The notes beneath the pieces were generated by a model. That model was not told the origin of the DNA. It saw only the letters and a list, made by a program, of their open reading frames with translations, and ran no database searches. A DNA stretch of 64,000 bases from the NCBI RefSeq assembly GCF_049942825.1, contig NZ_CP187970.1, forward strand, positions 1,798,001-1,862,000, written 5' to 3'. Position 1 is the first letter of the stretch, and each line of letters begins with the position of its first letter. Positions 32,384 through 41,202 of this stretch are shown here, one piece after another. The stretch comes from Paenibacillus_G sp049942825 (GTDB lineage Bacteria; Bacillota; Bacilli; Paenibacillales; NBRC-103111). The translations under genes and the position numbers were made by a program.

Positions 32384-34657
32384 ATGCAGCGGAATATACA
32401 GGAACTGATTTCGCAGATGACACTCGAAGAGAAGGCCGGGCTGTGCTCGGGCCTCGACTTCTGGCACCTGAAGGGCGTGGAGCGCCTCGGTATTCCGTCC
32501 GTGATGGTGACCGACGGACCGCACGGGCTCCGGAAGCAGAAGGCTTCCGCCGATCACCTCGGCCTGTTAGACAGCGTGCCGGCCACCTGCTTCCCGTCGG
32601 CGGCCGGACTAGCCTGCTCTTGGGACCGGGAGTTGATCCGCCGGGTGGGCGTCGCCCTTGGTGAAGAATGCCAGGCGGAGAACGTGGCCGTCCTGCTGGG
32701 GCCGGGGGCGAATATCAAGCGCTCGCCGCTGTGCGGACGCAATTTCGAATATTTCTCGGAGGATCCGTACCTCTCCTCCGAGATGGCGGCGAGCCACATT
32801 GCGGGCGTGCAGAGCCAGGGCGTCGGGACGTCGCTGAAGCATTTCGCGGTCAACAACCAGGAGCACCGCCGGATGTCGGTCGATGCCGTAGTTGACGAGC
32901 GGACGCTGCGCGAGATCTACCTCGCTTCCTTCGAGGGGGCGGTGAAGCAGTCCCAGCCCTGGACGGTGATGAGCTCGTACAACCGGGTAAATGGCACGTA
33001 TGCTTCGGAGAACGAATTCCTGCTGACGGACATCCTCAAGAACGAGTGGGGCCATGAGGGCTTCGTCGTGTCCGACTGGGGCGCTGTCGATGAGCGGGCG
33101 GATGCGCTGGCAGCGGGTCTCGAGCTGGAGATGCCGGCCTCGGGCGGAGCCGGGGAGCGCAAGGTGATCGAGGCGGTGAAGAGCGGCAGGCTGACCGAAG
33201 CGGCGCTGGACCGGGCGGTGGAACGGCTGCTGACGATCATCTTCCGGGCGGTGGATCACCGCAGGCCGGATGCGGCCTACGACCCGGCGGAGCATCACCG
33301 TCTCGCCAGAGAAGTGGCACGGGAGAGCATGGTGCTGCTCAAGAACGACAACGGCATTCTGCCGCTCAGCCGGGGGAGCCATCTCGCCGTAATCGGGGCG
33401 TTCGCGGAGAAACCGCGGTACCAGGGCGGGGGCAGCTCGCACATCGTCCCGACGCAGCTTGACCAGCCCGTGGAAGAGATCCGCAAGCTGGCGGACGCTT
33501 CAGCCGTGGTGACATATGCGCAGGGCTACCGGCTCGAGAGCGATACGGACGATGAGGCGCTGATGGAGGAGGCGAAGCGCGCTGCGGCTGAGGCCGACAC
33601 GGCTGTGATCTTCGCGGGACTTCCCGACCGCTATGAGTCGGAAGGCTACGACCGGACGCACCTGAGCCTGCCGGCCAACCAGATCCGGCTCATCGAAGAG
33701 GTGGCAGCCGTGCAGCCGAAGGTCGTGGTTGTCCTGCTGAACGGCTCGCCGGTGGAGATGCCCTGGATCGGCAGCGCCCAGGCCGTGCTGGAAGGCTACC
33801 TCGGCGGCCAGGCGGTAGGCGGCGCGGTGGCGGATCTGCTCTACGGCGAAGCGAACCCGTGCGGCAAGCTCGCCGAGACGTTCCCGCAGCAGCTGAGCGA
33901 CAACCCGTCCTATCTCTTTTTCCCCGGTGAAGGCGACCGGGTGGAGTACCGCGAAGGCATCTTCGTCGGTTACCGCTACTATGACACGAAGAATGTGAAG
34001 CCCTTGTTCCCGTTCGGTTACGGGCTCAGCTATACGAAGTTCGAGTACACCGGGCTGGCGCTCGACAAGAAGCGGATCAAGGATACGGAGCAGGTCACCG
34101 TCCGGGTGAAGGTGAAGAACACCGGCGCGGCGGCAGGCAAGGAGATCGTGCAGCTCTATGTGAAGGATGCGCAGAGCACGGTGATCCGGCCGGCCAAGGA
34201 GCTGAAGGGCTACGCCAAGGTGTCCCTGCAGCCGGGAGAAGAGCAGACCGTCACGTTCGAGCTCGACAAGCGCTCTTTTGCCTACTACAATGTGGAGCTG
34301 CAGGATTGGCACGTAGAGACCGGTGAGTTCCTGGTGCTGGCCGGATCCTCCTCGCAGCACATCGCGCTGCAGGATTCGGTGGTTGTGGAGTCGACGATTC
34401 CTTTGAGAAAAACCTACACCCGCAATACGACGCTCGGCGATCTGCTTCAGGATGCGGCCGCCTGGGACAAGGCGCAGGGGCTGCTGCAGGCGTTCCAGGC
34501 AGCGAGCGGCTTCACGGCCGGACCGGAAGATGACCATGCGGACATGATGGCGGCGATGATGAAATATATGCCGCTGAGGGCGCTCGTCGGCTTCAGCCAG
34601 GGGGCCTTGACGGAACAGATGCTCGAGGATTTGCTGAAGGAACTCAACCACAACTAG
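32384..34657 (+). CDS. GH3 beta-glycosidase (beta-glucosidase or xylosidase)
   Basis: A 757-residue GH3 enzyme. The N-terminal TIM barrel (about 5-290) shows MVTDGPHGLR, SLKHFAVNNQEHRRMSVDA and the nucleophile Asp231 in FVVSDWGAVDERADAL. The second alpha/beta domain (about 330-560) includes FAEKPRYQGGGSSH and a C-terminal fibronectin-III-like domain (about 600-700) is followed by a unique tail. It has no signal peptide, so it acts inside on imported oligosaccharides. GGAGGG precedes ATG 32384 by 6 bases; the open frame to 32306 has no ribosome site. Neighbour GH39 suggests a xyloside or glucoside substrate. Confidence 0.9.
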   Translation: MQRNIQELISQMTLEEKAGLCSGLDFWHLKGVERLGIPSVMVTDGPHGLRKQKASADHLGLLDSVPATCFPSAAGLACSWDRELIRRVGVALGEECQAENVAVLLGPGANIKRSPLCGRNFEYFSEDPYLSSEMAASHIAGVQSQGVGTSLKHFAVNNQEHRRMSVDAVVDERTLREIYLASFEGAVKQSQPWTVMSSYNRVNGTYASENEFLLTDILKNEWGHEGFVVSDWGAVDERADALAAGLELEMPASGGAGERKVIEAVKSGRLTEAALDRAVERLLTIIFRAVDHRRPDAAYDPAEHHRLAREVARESMVLLKNDNGILPLSRGSHLAVIGAFAEKPRYQGGGSSHIVPTQLDQPVEEIRKLADASAVVTYAQGYRLESDTDDEALMEEAKRAAAEADTAVIFAGLPDRYESEGYDRTHLSLPANQIRLIEEVAAVQPKVVVVLLNGSPVEMPWIGSAQAVLEGYLGGQAVGGAVADLLYGEANPCGKLAETFPQQLSDNPSYLFFPGEGDRVEYREGIFVGYRYYDTKNVKPLFPFGYGLSYTKFEYTGLALDKKRIKDTEQVTVRVKVKNTGAAAGKEIVQLYVKDAQSTVIRPAKELKGYAKVSLQPGEEQTVTFELDKRSFAYYNVELQDWHVETGEFLVLAGSSSQHIALQDSVVVESTIPLRKTYTRNTTLGDLLQDAAAWDKAQGLLQAFQAASGFTAGPEDDHADMMAAMMKYMPLRALVGFSQGALTEQMLEDLLKELNHN

Positions 34658-34729
34658 AGACGACAGGAGAGTAGAGCTATGGATGCCGCAAGAGTGGGAT
34701 TTAAAGAAAAGCACGGCTGCGGAGTCGGA

Positions 34730-34930
34730 GATTTGAACTATAGTATCTTATTCGATTATTTCCCGTCATTTCCCGAATAATAGCGGAACTATAATGCCTT
34801 ATTCCCCCGGAATGCCCTGCCGTGGTCCGCGTTTCGGGGCAATAGAGAACATGGGTTCCGCTATTTTGAAAATGGGTGGCTCGGCAGGCCCAATAAAGCA
34901 CTGAAGTTCCGCTGATATGAACGTAACCGA
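34730..34930 (+). repeat. Dispersed intergenic repeat, copy 2
   Basis: Begins GAACTATAGTATCTTATT, has two TTTCCC units and GCGGAACT, then GAACATGGGTTCCGCTATT and AAGCACTGAAGTTCCGCT. The same modules occur in the same order in copy 1 at 18840. Confidence 0.6.
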
Positions 34931-34973
34931 GCAACTCCCAGCACGTATCCCTGTTTTTTTGTACTCCAAACTA

Positions 34974-35106
34974 AGCCTGTCAAGGTGTTCTTTTTGACAG
35001 GCGGCTTCTTTCCTCCCATACTTGTTTACGGGTCTGACTATCAAGTCAGACCCTGCCTTACGGCGAGTAACGGGGTGCAGGGGGCGTGCTCCCTGCATAG
35101 TCTTTT
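34974..35106 (+). other. Cluster of three hairpins, possible terminator or structured RNA
   Basis: Hairpin 1: GCCTGTCA/TGACAGGC at 34974-35002. Hairpin 2: a perfect 10-bp stem GGGTCTGACT/AGTCAGACCC with a 4-base loop at 35030-35053. Hairpin 3: TGCAGGG/CCCTGCA at 35076-35097 followed by TCTTTTT. Hairpin 3 looks like an intrinsic terminator in plus orientation. No gene ends nearby on the plus strand apart from GH3, 420 bases upstream. Confidence 0.45.
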
Positions 35107-35267
35107 TCCTGAGAACAGCGGGACATGTCTACATTCCTTGGCACGAGGGCAAAATGGTTCTTTGCGCCGGCTGGCAACCTGATATTCGTGGGTTCTCACA
35201 TGTGATTACATACGACCAGAGAGTTTCCTGCTAACTATCAACGCACATAAAGCTCCTGTTCCCTTGC

Positions 35268-36668
35268 TTTGTGCAGCGGAACTACGCGGATTTCTCTCTG
35301 CCTAGCTTTGTACTTTGCCCCCGAGCCAAAGAATGTAACGCATCTTCCTCAAATCCGTTCTCTTACCACCTCCTTCTTCGTATTTTCAAACTTCTATTAC
35401 AAGCACAAGCGATTATGCTGCCGCCCTTTGCTTCTGGACTTCCTTGGCTATAGCCCAGATAAATCCCAAGAGCTCCCTGGCCACGGCGGTAACGATGGTT
35501 CCTTTGTTCTTTCCCCTGAAGCTTAACCTATTAAATTTATGATGCAGTCTTTTATGCGCCTTCCAAGAGATCTCAATAATCTCCGAGCTTAGCTCCTTTT
35601 GCCTCTCTCGCAGGGCTCTTCTTACAGCGGGTTTGCTCCGATAGGTCCAGGCGGCTTCGACCAGTACCCGTCGGATATGCGCATTTCCGACTTTCGTGAT
35701 TCGCCCTTGCCGGCGGCTGCCTCCGCTTGAACTTTCCGAAGGTACCAATCCGGAATAACTCATAAGCTGCGGCGCAAAAGCAAATCTTCCTGCGAGATCT
35801 CCGAGTTCGGCCGCAAGAGTAGTGGCCGTAACTAAAGCAATACCATGAAGTCCTTGCAGCGCCTGAATCATGGTAGCCTGGCACCCTGCCGAAGCCTGCC
35901 GTTCCATTTCCTTTTCGTATCGCCCAATCCGGTTTGCGGCCTCCCTGATGGTGTTGCGGTATTCTTGAAAGACGATATCCTCGCACGCATCCGTAAAGCG
36001 CAAGGTATCCAGCCAGTTCTCGTAGGCCGATGTCCATACCTTCGTGCCGCCCGGTGGATGAAGCTGGTGCCGAAGCAGGAACTTCGTTAGCCGCTGCTTG
36101 TGCCGATTCATATCCTGAACCGCATCCTCCCGGGCCCGAACCAAATCCCGCAGCGCTTCGTCCTCGGGTGTAGGTACGTAGATTTCGGTTAACTCTCTGG
36201 CCCTGTAGAGCTGCGCTAAACGTATGGCATCCCTTTTGTCGGTTTTAATGCGCTTGTTGCCATCCAATGCTTTGGGCGCAACGACGCTGCAATTGACAAA
36301 GAGTTCAAGGAACCAACGATACAGTTGAAACCCTGTAGGCCCGGCCTCATAGCAAACGTCGAGTTTGATCTCATCGTCCTTTGCAAGCTGCTTGACTAAT
36401 TTTCGCACGGCCTCTTTGGTATGTGGAATCGTCCCCCAGAACCGTACAGGCTCATCTCGATTTTCCGTGGCGATAGCAACAGCAATTTTTTCCTTGGATA
36501 CGTCTAACCCTACATACTTTGTGGACATACTCATTACTAACCGACTCCTTTTTGTTTGTAGCTCTGTTTTGGATTTGATTGGTTTATTCATTCCAAGTCA
36601 TTTCCAACTTCAACCTACGTGATGCAAAGAGGTAGTCGGTTTCGTTCATTATAACTATTTGTGCAGCG
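35268..36668 (-). mobile_element. IS110-family insertion sequence
   Basis: The transposase gene lies at 35413-36534. The same 11 bases, TTTGTGCAGCG, occur at 35268-35278 and 36658-36668, 1390 bases apart, a normal IS110-family length, so I take them as the boundaries or target duplication. No terminal inverted repeats are seen, as usual for the family. About 130 non-coding bases lie on each side of the gene. Confidence 0.6.
35413..36534 (-). CDS. IS110-family DEDD transposase
   Basis: A 373-residue transposase/recombinase. The RuvC-like DEDD domain shows YVGLDVSKEKIAVAIA (first Asp), DVCYEAGPTGFQLYRW (Glu) and KRIKTDKRDAIRLAQLY (Asp pair). The C-terminal part contains LQGLHGIALVTATTLAAELG and MSYSGLVPSESSSGG, the conserved transposase_20 region with the catalytic Ser. 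The start is the ATG at 36534, since AAGGAG lies 11 bases upstream; the frame extends to 36591 without a ribosome site. The protein is full length and may be active. Confidence 0.92.
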   Translation of the reverse strand: MSMSTKYVGLDVSKEKIAVAIATENRDEPVRFWGTIPHTKEAVRKLVKQLAKDDEIKLDVCYEAGPTGFQLYRWFLELFVNCSVVAPKALDGNKRIKTDKRDAIRLAQLYRARELTEIYVPTPEDEALRDLVRAREDAVQDMNRHKQRLTKFLLRHQLHPPGGTKVWTSAYENWLDTLRFTDACEDIVFQEYRNTIREAANRIGRYEKEMERQASAGCQATMIQALQGLHGIALVTATTLAAELGDLAGRFAFAPQLMSYSGLVPSESSSGGSRRQGRITKVGNAHIRRVLVEAAWTYRSKPAVRRALRERQKELSSEIIEISWKAHKRLHHKFNRLSFRGKNKGTIVTAVARELLGFIWAIAKEVQKQRAAA

Positions 36669-36805
36669 TCGCTCCGAGCGGCGTATGATCGGCATCCGGA
36701 GCCGGGCAATTTCATTTGCAGCGCTGGGGCCAGCTGTCAGCAGGCGGGGCTGGGAGCTATATTCAGTGTATCATCGCCCGTCCCGGGAGTTTGTTAGGCA
36801 AGGCA

Positions 36806-36837
36806 GCCGTCAGGAGGTTCTATCCTGGCGTTTTTTT
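36806..36837 (+). terminator. Terminator-like hairpin without an obvious gene before it
   Basis: CAGGA/TCCTG stem with flanking GC pairs, followed by seven T residues. It may be a leftover of a gene lost when the IS element inserted. Confidence 0.55.
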
Positions 36838-36999
36838 ATTTTGTCTTGGGTGCTGACCACGTCAACGCGGGGAGTTCGCCTTAGCGGGTCAGCCGGTGCG
36901 AGTTGGAGAACAGCTTAAGTGTCCAGCGCCATTCACACGGTAGGTTGCTGCAGATGAGTTTTCCTAACCCGCGTGGTAAAATATGGAGAAGCTGCGATT

Positions 37000-37260
37000 G
37001 GTGTAATAGTGGAACTTTGGCAAGTGCAAGAGGGTACGAGTAAGGATAGATAGTTTTGCGAGCATAAGAGGGTTTGTGTACTAATTGAAGTGTTGAGGGA
37101 GCAAGAGGGGTCGAGTAAGGATGGAAGTGTGGGGCGCGTAAGAGGGGGTCGAGTAATGATGGTAATTGTTTGGAGAGAGCAAGATGGTTTGTGTTCTAAT
37201 GGAAGAAGAGGGTTCCAGTAATGATGGAAGTTTGGCGAGATGAGACAGGATACGATCGTG
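37000..37260 (+). repeat. Degenerate tandem repeat, about seven units of 37-40 bases
   Basis: Each unit follows GAGTAATGATGGAAGT, then a G-rich part, then GAGCAAGAGGGT; units start near 37000, 37037, 37074, 37111, 37149, 37190 and 37217. Units differ from each other by several bases. Confidence 0.7.
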
Positions 37261-37370
37261 GAAGGTCGGGGGAGAGACCGGGTGTTGGTTGTGGGAAGAG
37301 ATACGCATCCGTGTGGTCCCCAAAGAAACGCTGCATCATGAATCCCGCAGTAGAGGAAGGGGGTCATAAG

Positions 37371-37547
37371 ATGGGGGTCGGAATGGTATTGGCGTTATTG
37401 GCCGGTGCCGGAGGGCTGTTCCTCCGGAGGCCGCATCACGGAAAAGGACTGCGCTGGGTAGGGATCGCCCTTCTGCTCATGACGCTGCTGTTCATCGGCT
37501 TTGCCGTGATGATTGGAATCCAGGGGGAGCATATGGAAGGGCACTGA
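37371..37547 (+). CDS. Small two-helix membrane protein, unknown
   Basis: A 58-residue protein with two membrane helices (about 2-17 and 28-48) split by the charged loop RRPHHGKGLRW, and a His/Glu-rich end GEHMEGH. GAGGAAGGGGG lies about 8 bases before ATG 37371. The frame is open further upstream into the tandem repeat, but no better ribosome site is seen. I do not recognise a family. Confidence 0.5.
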   Translation: MGVGMVLALLAGAGGLFLRRPHHGKGLRWVGIALLLMTLLFIGFAVMIGIQGEHMEGH

Positions 37548-37661
37548 AGGCGGGCGGTGGTGAAACAGGCTGTTAAGTCGGGACAATGCCCGGAAGCGGC
37601 CTCTCTCGACGCTTGGCTCCCTGGTGAGCCTCCCCCATGCGAACTAGCATAGGCATTCCCT

Positions 37662-37799
37662 TCAAGATCTGCTTTTGAGATGGCCGGCCAGACAGAGCAG
37701 CGCCAGCACGGCCAGTACGTGAGAAACCGTATGGGCATGGTCCAGGCTGAGGCCGAACCAGGTGGTTTCGTGCCCGACATACAGCAGGGTCAGGTTGAT
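37662..37799 (-). pseudogene. Fragment of a membrane protein C-terminus
   Basis: On the minus strand 45 codons read INLTLLYVGHETTWFG, then LSLDHAHTVSHVLAVLALLC and an AGHLKSRS ending. This is a convincing membrane-helix sequence with His residues, but there is a stop (TAG) directly before it and no start codon. It looks like the tail of a deleted gene. The family is unknown to me. Confidence 0.35.
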
Positions 37800-37857
37800 C
37801 TAGGAGAACGTCTTCCTGAATCTGGATCATTCCATTATAGTGCAACCGTGCCGTCGG

Positions 37858-37883
37858 CCGTCCTGCAGAGGACGGTTTTTCTT
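37858..37883 (+). terminator. Terminator-like hairpin
   Basis: CCGTCCT and AGGACGG with a 4-base loop, then five T residues. It may end transcription from the small gene at 37371. Confidence 0.7.
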
Positions 37884-38110
37884 TTCATTTCGATGCTCCA
37901 GCCGGAGGCCGGTACGAGACCGTATTCCGCGATCCCGTTCAACGGAATACCCAGAAGAATGGCTTAATCCAATGGTTCTTTTCCTATAGATGAGAAGCTG
38001 TAAATCCTTGTGCGGCGCGGGTTTCCTCGTTCTGCAAGAACTTCTTATTGCCGGAAATCGGCCTCTCTCCTACATTGTAGATACAACGAAGCGAACGGAG
38101 GGATCATGCC

Positions 38111-39061
38111 ATGTCGGTTATGTCTTCACCATTATCCGTCTCAACATCAACAAAGAGAAGCAGGATATGGGCCGGTATCAAAAGGGATAAATTTTTATAC
38201 TTGATTGCGCTGCCTGGTATCCTGTACTTCCTGATCTTCAAATATGTTCCCATGTGGGGAGTGCTGATCGCGTTCCAGGACTACTCGCCCTATTTGGGAT
38301 TTTGGGAGAGCAAGTGGGTGGGGCTGGATCATTTTCTGCGTTTCTTTTCGAATCCGGAATTTCTTCAGTTGTTCCGCAACACCATGGCGATTAATTTGCT
38401 CAGTCTGGTGTTTTTCTTCCCGCTGCCGATTCTGCTTTCTTTAATGCTCAATGAGGTTCGTTCGGCTGCCTACAAAAAGCTGCTCCAATCGGTCGTCTAT
38501 CTGCCCCATTTTCTTTCGTGGGTCATTATTGTCGGGATTTCCTTCCTGCTGCTCTCCCAAGGAGATGGGGTCATTAATAAGATTTTGATCCAAATGGGCT
38601 TTCCAAAAATTGATTTTTTAACGGACAAGAACTATTTTTGGGGCATTTTAACGGTGCAATCCATCTGGAAGGAAGCGGGCTGGGGGACGGTTATTTTCCT
38701 GGCGGCCATGGCTGGAATCGACCCGCAGCAGTATGAAGCGGCCACCATAGACGGTGCCGGAAGAATGCGCCAAATGTGGCATATTACGCTCCCGGGCATC
38801 CGGTCCGTCATTATCGTCCTGCTGATCCTGCGGATCGGTCACATCATGGATGTCGGATTTGAGCAGGTATTCTTAATGATGAACGGCGCCGTATCCGAAG
38901 TGGCGGACGTGTTCGATACCTACGTCTATCGCCTCGGTGTCAAGCAGGGGCAATTCAGCTTCAGTACGGCGGTCGGTTTGTTCAAGTCTGTCGTTGGACT
39001 GCTGCTTGTGATCGGCGCTAACCGGTTGGCGAAGAAATTCGGAGAAGACGGAGTTTATTAA
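38111..39061 (+). CDS. ABC transporter permease, LplB type
   Basis: A 316-residue membrane protein of the LplB family, used for import of polysaccharide-derived sugars in Paenibacillus-like bacteria. It shows YLIALPGILYFLIFKYVPMW in the first helix, AFQDYSPYLG in the first loop and the EAA-type loop YEAATIDGAGRMRQMWHITL. GGAGGG lies before ATG 38111. It is intact and 11 bases from the second permease gene, although the binding protein of the same locus is destroyed. Confidence 0.88.
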   Translation: MSVMSSPLSVSTSTKRSRIWAGIKRDKFLYLIALPGILYFLIFKYVPMWGVLIAFQDYSPYLGFWESKWVGLDHFLRFFSNPEFLQLFRNTMAINLLSLVFFFPLPILLSLMLNEVRSAAYKKLLQSVVYLPHFLSWVIIVGISFLLLSQGDGVINKILIQMGFPKIDFLTDKNYFWGILTVQSIWKEAGWGTVIFLAAMAGIDPQQYEAATIDGAGRMRQMWHITLPGIRSVIIVLLILRIGHIMDVGFEQVFLMMNGAVSEVADVFDTYVYRLGVKQGQFSFSTAVGLFKSVVGLLLVIGANRLAKKFGEDGVY

Positions 39062-39072
39062 GGGGGTTCGAC

Positions 39073-39951
39073 ATGCGGTTATCATGGAAGGACAGAATGT
39101 TTGACAGTGTGAATGCGGTACTGCTCGGGATCGCAGGACTGGTCACCTTATTCCCGTTATACTATGTATTTGTCGTCTCCTTTACGGATCCGTTAGAATA
39201 TACGACCAAGGGATTGGTCCTTTTCCCGGAAAAATGGTCTCTCGTATCCTATCAATATTTGCTGTCCACGGATTCCTTCATTCGGGCAACCGGCAACAGC
39301 GCTTTCCTGGCCATCGCAGACACTGCTCTGAGCTTGCTCGTAACGTCCGGCCTGGCCTATGCGCTGTCGCGAAGAAGACTGCAGGGCCGAAGGATCATGA
39401 TGCTGGGGATCCTGCTTACCATGCTGTTCAACCCCGGTTTAATTCCGCCGTATTTGCTGGTGCGGGATTTACATCTGATCAACAACATCTGGTCATTAAT
39501 CCTTCCCGTATTGACGAGCGGCTGGTATGTGCTGCTCATGAAAGGGTTCTTCGATAGTATTCCTCCCAGCCTGGAGGAGTCGGCACGAATAGACGGCTGC
39601 AATGATCTATCGGTATGGGTACGCATTATCCTGCCTTTATCGCTTCCATCTTTAGCTGCTTTCGGCTTATTTTATGCGGTAGCGTACTGGAATACGTTTT
39701 TCTCGGCACTGCTGTATATCAACGAGTTCGAGAAGCAGCCCCTTCAAGTGCTGCTGCAAAATATGCTGATCGATGCCTCTACTGCTGCTGGAGGCTCCGC
39801 CGCTCAAGAGATGATGTCGGAGCAGAAGATTCCGCCGGAAACGTTGAAGATGGCGGCCGTCGTCATTGCAACAACCCCCATTGTCTTGGTCTATCCGCTC
39901 CTGCAGATGCATTTTTCCAAAGGGGTGATGGTGGGATCCGTCAAGGAATAG
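39073..39951 (+). CDS. ABC transporter permease, YtcP type
   Basis: A 292-residue partner of the LplB-type permease. It begins MRLSWKDRMFDSVNAVLLGI, has SFTDPLEYTTKGLVLFPEKW after the first helix and the EAA-type loop EESARIDGCNDLSVWVRIIL. The ending HFSKGVMVGSVKE is typical of the YtcP subunit. A terminator follows at 39964. With the matching binding protein lost, the pair may no longer work alone. Confidence 0.88.
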   Translation: MRLSWKDRMFDSVNAVLLGIAGLVTLFPLYYVFVVSFTDPLEYTTKGLVLFPEKWSLVSYQYLLSTDSFIRATGNSAFLAIADTALSLLVTSGLAYALSRRRLQGRRIMMLGILLTMLFNPGLIPPYLLVRDLHLINNIWSLILPVLTSGWYVLLMKGFFDSIPPSLEESARIDGCNDLSVWVRIILPLSLPSLAAFGLFYAVAYWNTFFSALLYINEFEKQPLQVLLQNMLIDASTAAGGSAAQEMMSEQKIPPETLKMAAVVIATTPIVLVYPLLQMHFSKGVMVGSVKE

Positions 39952-39963
39952 GCTTAGAGGACT

Positions 39964-39988
39964 GCTTGCCCCCACGGGCAGGCTTTTT
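39964..39988 (+). terminator. Terminator of the permease pair
   Basis: GCTTGCCC and GGGCAGGC around a 4-base loop, followed by five T residues. Confidence 0.75.
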
Positions 39989-40130
39989 GTCCATAGAGCA
40001 GAAGGCGATGATTTTCACCCGATACCGTGCAGGGATGTCCTGGACAAGATCGAAATAGGTTAATCGCGCAGGTGTATGATAGGATGTCGGGTCATAGCGG
40101 GATGTGAATGGATTAGGTGGGGACGCTCTA

Positions 40131-40622
40131 TTGATCAGAAAAAAGATTTTTCGTAAAAGCCTTATCATGGTCTTGTTGATAACCAGTATTCCCATAGCGC
40201 TTGTAGGGACGGCGACCCATTATTTCGGGAGACAACAGATTGAAAAGGAAGTTACGCGGTCCCATAATCTTATGCTGGAGAGAGCCGCGTCCAGAATTGA
40301 GGAACAGCTCGAACAAATTGAGCTCACAACAACCCAGTGGACCATGGATCCCATTTTCGATCCTTCCAAGATGCTGAGCTTAAATTTGAATACCGATTAT
40401 CATGAGATCCACAATTTGTACCAGTCCCTCATGGTCATGCGGAATACGAATCCTTTAATCGATAAGATCGATGTCTATTTGGCCGGAAGTGCGGTCACGA
40501 TCAACGATACCGACGGCATTGTGTATTTGAAACGCAAATCGATCCCTGAGGCGGACTACCTTCCTCTGGTATCGCTGAACGGTTATACCCCCGGGAGATG
40601 GGATCCTTTGGTATGTACATGA
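40131..40622 (+). pseudogene. Truncated membrane sensor/AraC-type regulator, N-terminal part only
   Basis: A 163-residue remnant. It has the N-terminal membrane helix (RKSLIMVLLITSIPIALVGT) and the first part of the extracellular sensor domain (LERAASRIEEQLEQIELTTT) of the large membrane-bound AraC-type regulators that partner LplB/YtcP transporters. A full protein has about 750 residues with a second helix and a DNA-binding end; those are missing. The frame runs into unrelated sequence near 40590 and stops at 40622, inside the binding-protein remnant. The likely start is TTG 40131 with AGGTGGGG upstream. Confidence 0.75.
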
Positions 40623-41131
40623 TCCCGAAGTCGGTGCCGGAAGCAAAAATGAAAAAAATTATGGAGTTTCTGAACTACGGGTCCTCCGATGAGGGCCACG
40701 AGTTGGCTAATTTCGGGCTAAAGGATACCTACTTCACGCTTGCGGACGGCGTCTATGCAACGACCAAGCAGCATGCCAAAGAGTCGATTGCGGCGTATGG
40801 ACAGCTATTCACCAAGTATGATAAATACTTCCGTGCCTACCGGTCCGGAATTGAGAAGAAGGTGTGGGAACGAAATAAGGGCATTATCGATGAGCGGGAA
40901 AAGGTAAGCGTGCCGGATCATGCGATCGGGCTGTTCTCGGAAACCAGCCTGACGGCGGGACCCGAGCTCAATAAAAAAATACAGGATATGAAGACGAAGA
41001 TTATCCTCGGGAAACAACCGATTTCGGCTTGGGATGAGTTTGTCAGTAAGCTGAAGACAGATGCCAATTTTGTGAAAATCACAAACGAAATCAACCAATC
41101 GTATCAGCAGCGAATGGCTGGCGCGAAGTAA
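40592..41131 (+). pseudogene. C-terminal remnant of an LplA-type sugar-binding lipoprotein
   Basis: About 178 codons read GSFGMYMIPKSVPEAKMKKI, then EFLNYGSSDEGHELANFG, matching the last third of long (about 530-residue) LplA-type binding proteins. The signal peptide and first two thirds are missing and replaced by the truncated regulator. The two remnants meet within about 10 bases of 40595, as expected from one deletion of several kilobases. A local ATG at 40598 has no ribosome site. Confidence 0.75.
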
Positions 41132-41202
41132 CTTATAGACAAGGCACGGCGCAGGGATATTGGGGTGCTGTGCCTGCCTAGATGGGCAAAGGAGAGACCG
41201 GG

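Larger units (their letters stand above)
34658..35412. other. Intergenic region after GH3, with repeat copy 2 and a cluster of hairpins
   Basis: This 755-base stretch holds the dispersed repeat copy 2 (34730-34930), three hairpins in 34974-35106 and, from about 35268, the end of the IS110 element. No coding sequence could be supported. Confidence 0.6.
36535..37370. other. Intergenic region with IS end, terminator and tandem repeats
   Basis: Holds the IS110 end (to 36668), a terminator-like hairpin at 36806-36837 and a degenerate tandem repeat from about 37000 to 37260. Long open frames here on both strands (for example 36933-37367 on the minus strand) follow the repeats and have low-complexity sequence, so I do not call them genes. 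Confidence 0.6.
37548..38110. other. Intergenic region with a possible membrane-protein remnant
   Basis: Contains a minus-strand fragment (37662-37799), a terminator-like hairpin (37858-37883) and a perfect inverted repeat GTATTCCG/CGGAATAC at 37922-37950. The promoter of the permease genes at 38111 should lie in the last 100 bases, but I see no clear match. Confidence 0.5.

Noticed and set aside
37000..37260. CRISPR array
   Set aside because: Neither the blocks nor the units are exactly conserved, and no cas genes are present. The same holds for the 20-base array at 52861 and the heptamers at 28097, which have no spacers.
36933..37367. A 144-codon minus-strand frame rich in Thr, Ser and Pro
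   Set aside because: It is made by the tandem repeat, which lacks stops in this frame; unit lengths of 37-40 bases would shift any real reading frame between units.
37573..37845. A 90-codon minus-strand frame
   Set aside because: A different frame of the same region gives a clear membrane-helix sequence (37662-37799), so this one is a shadow.
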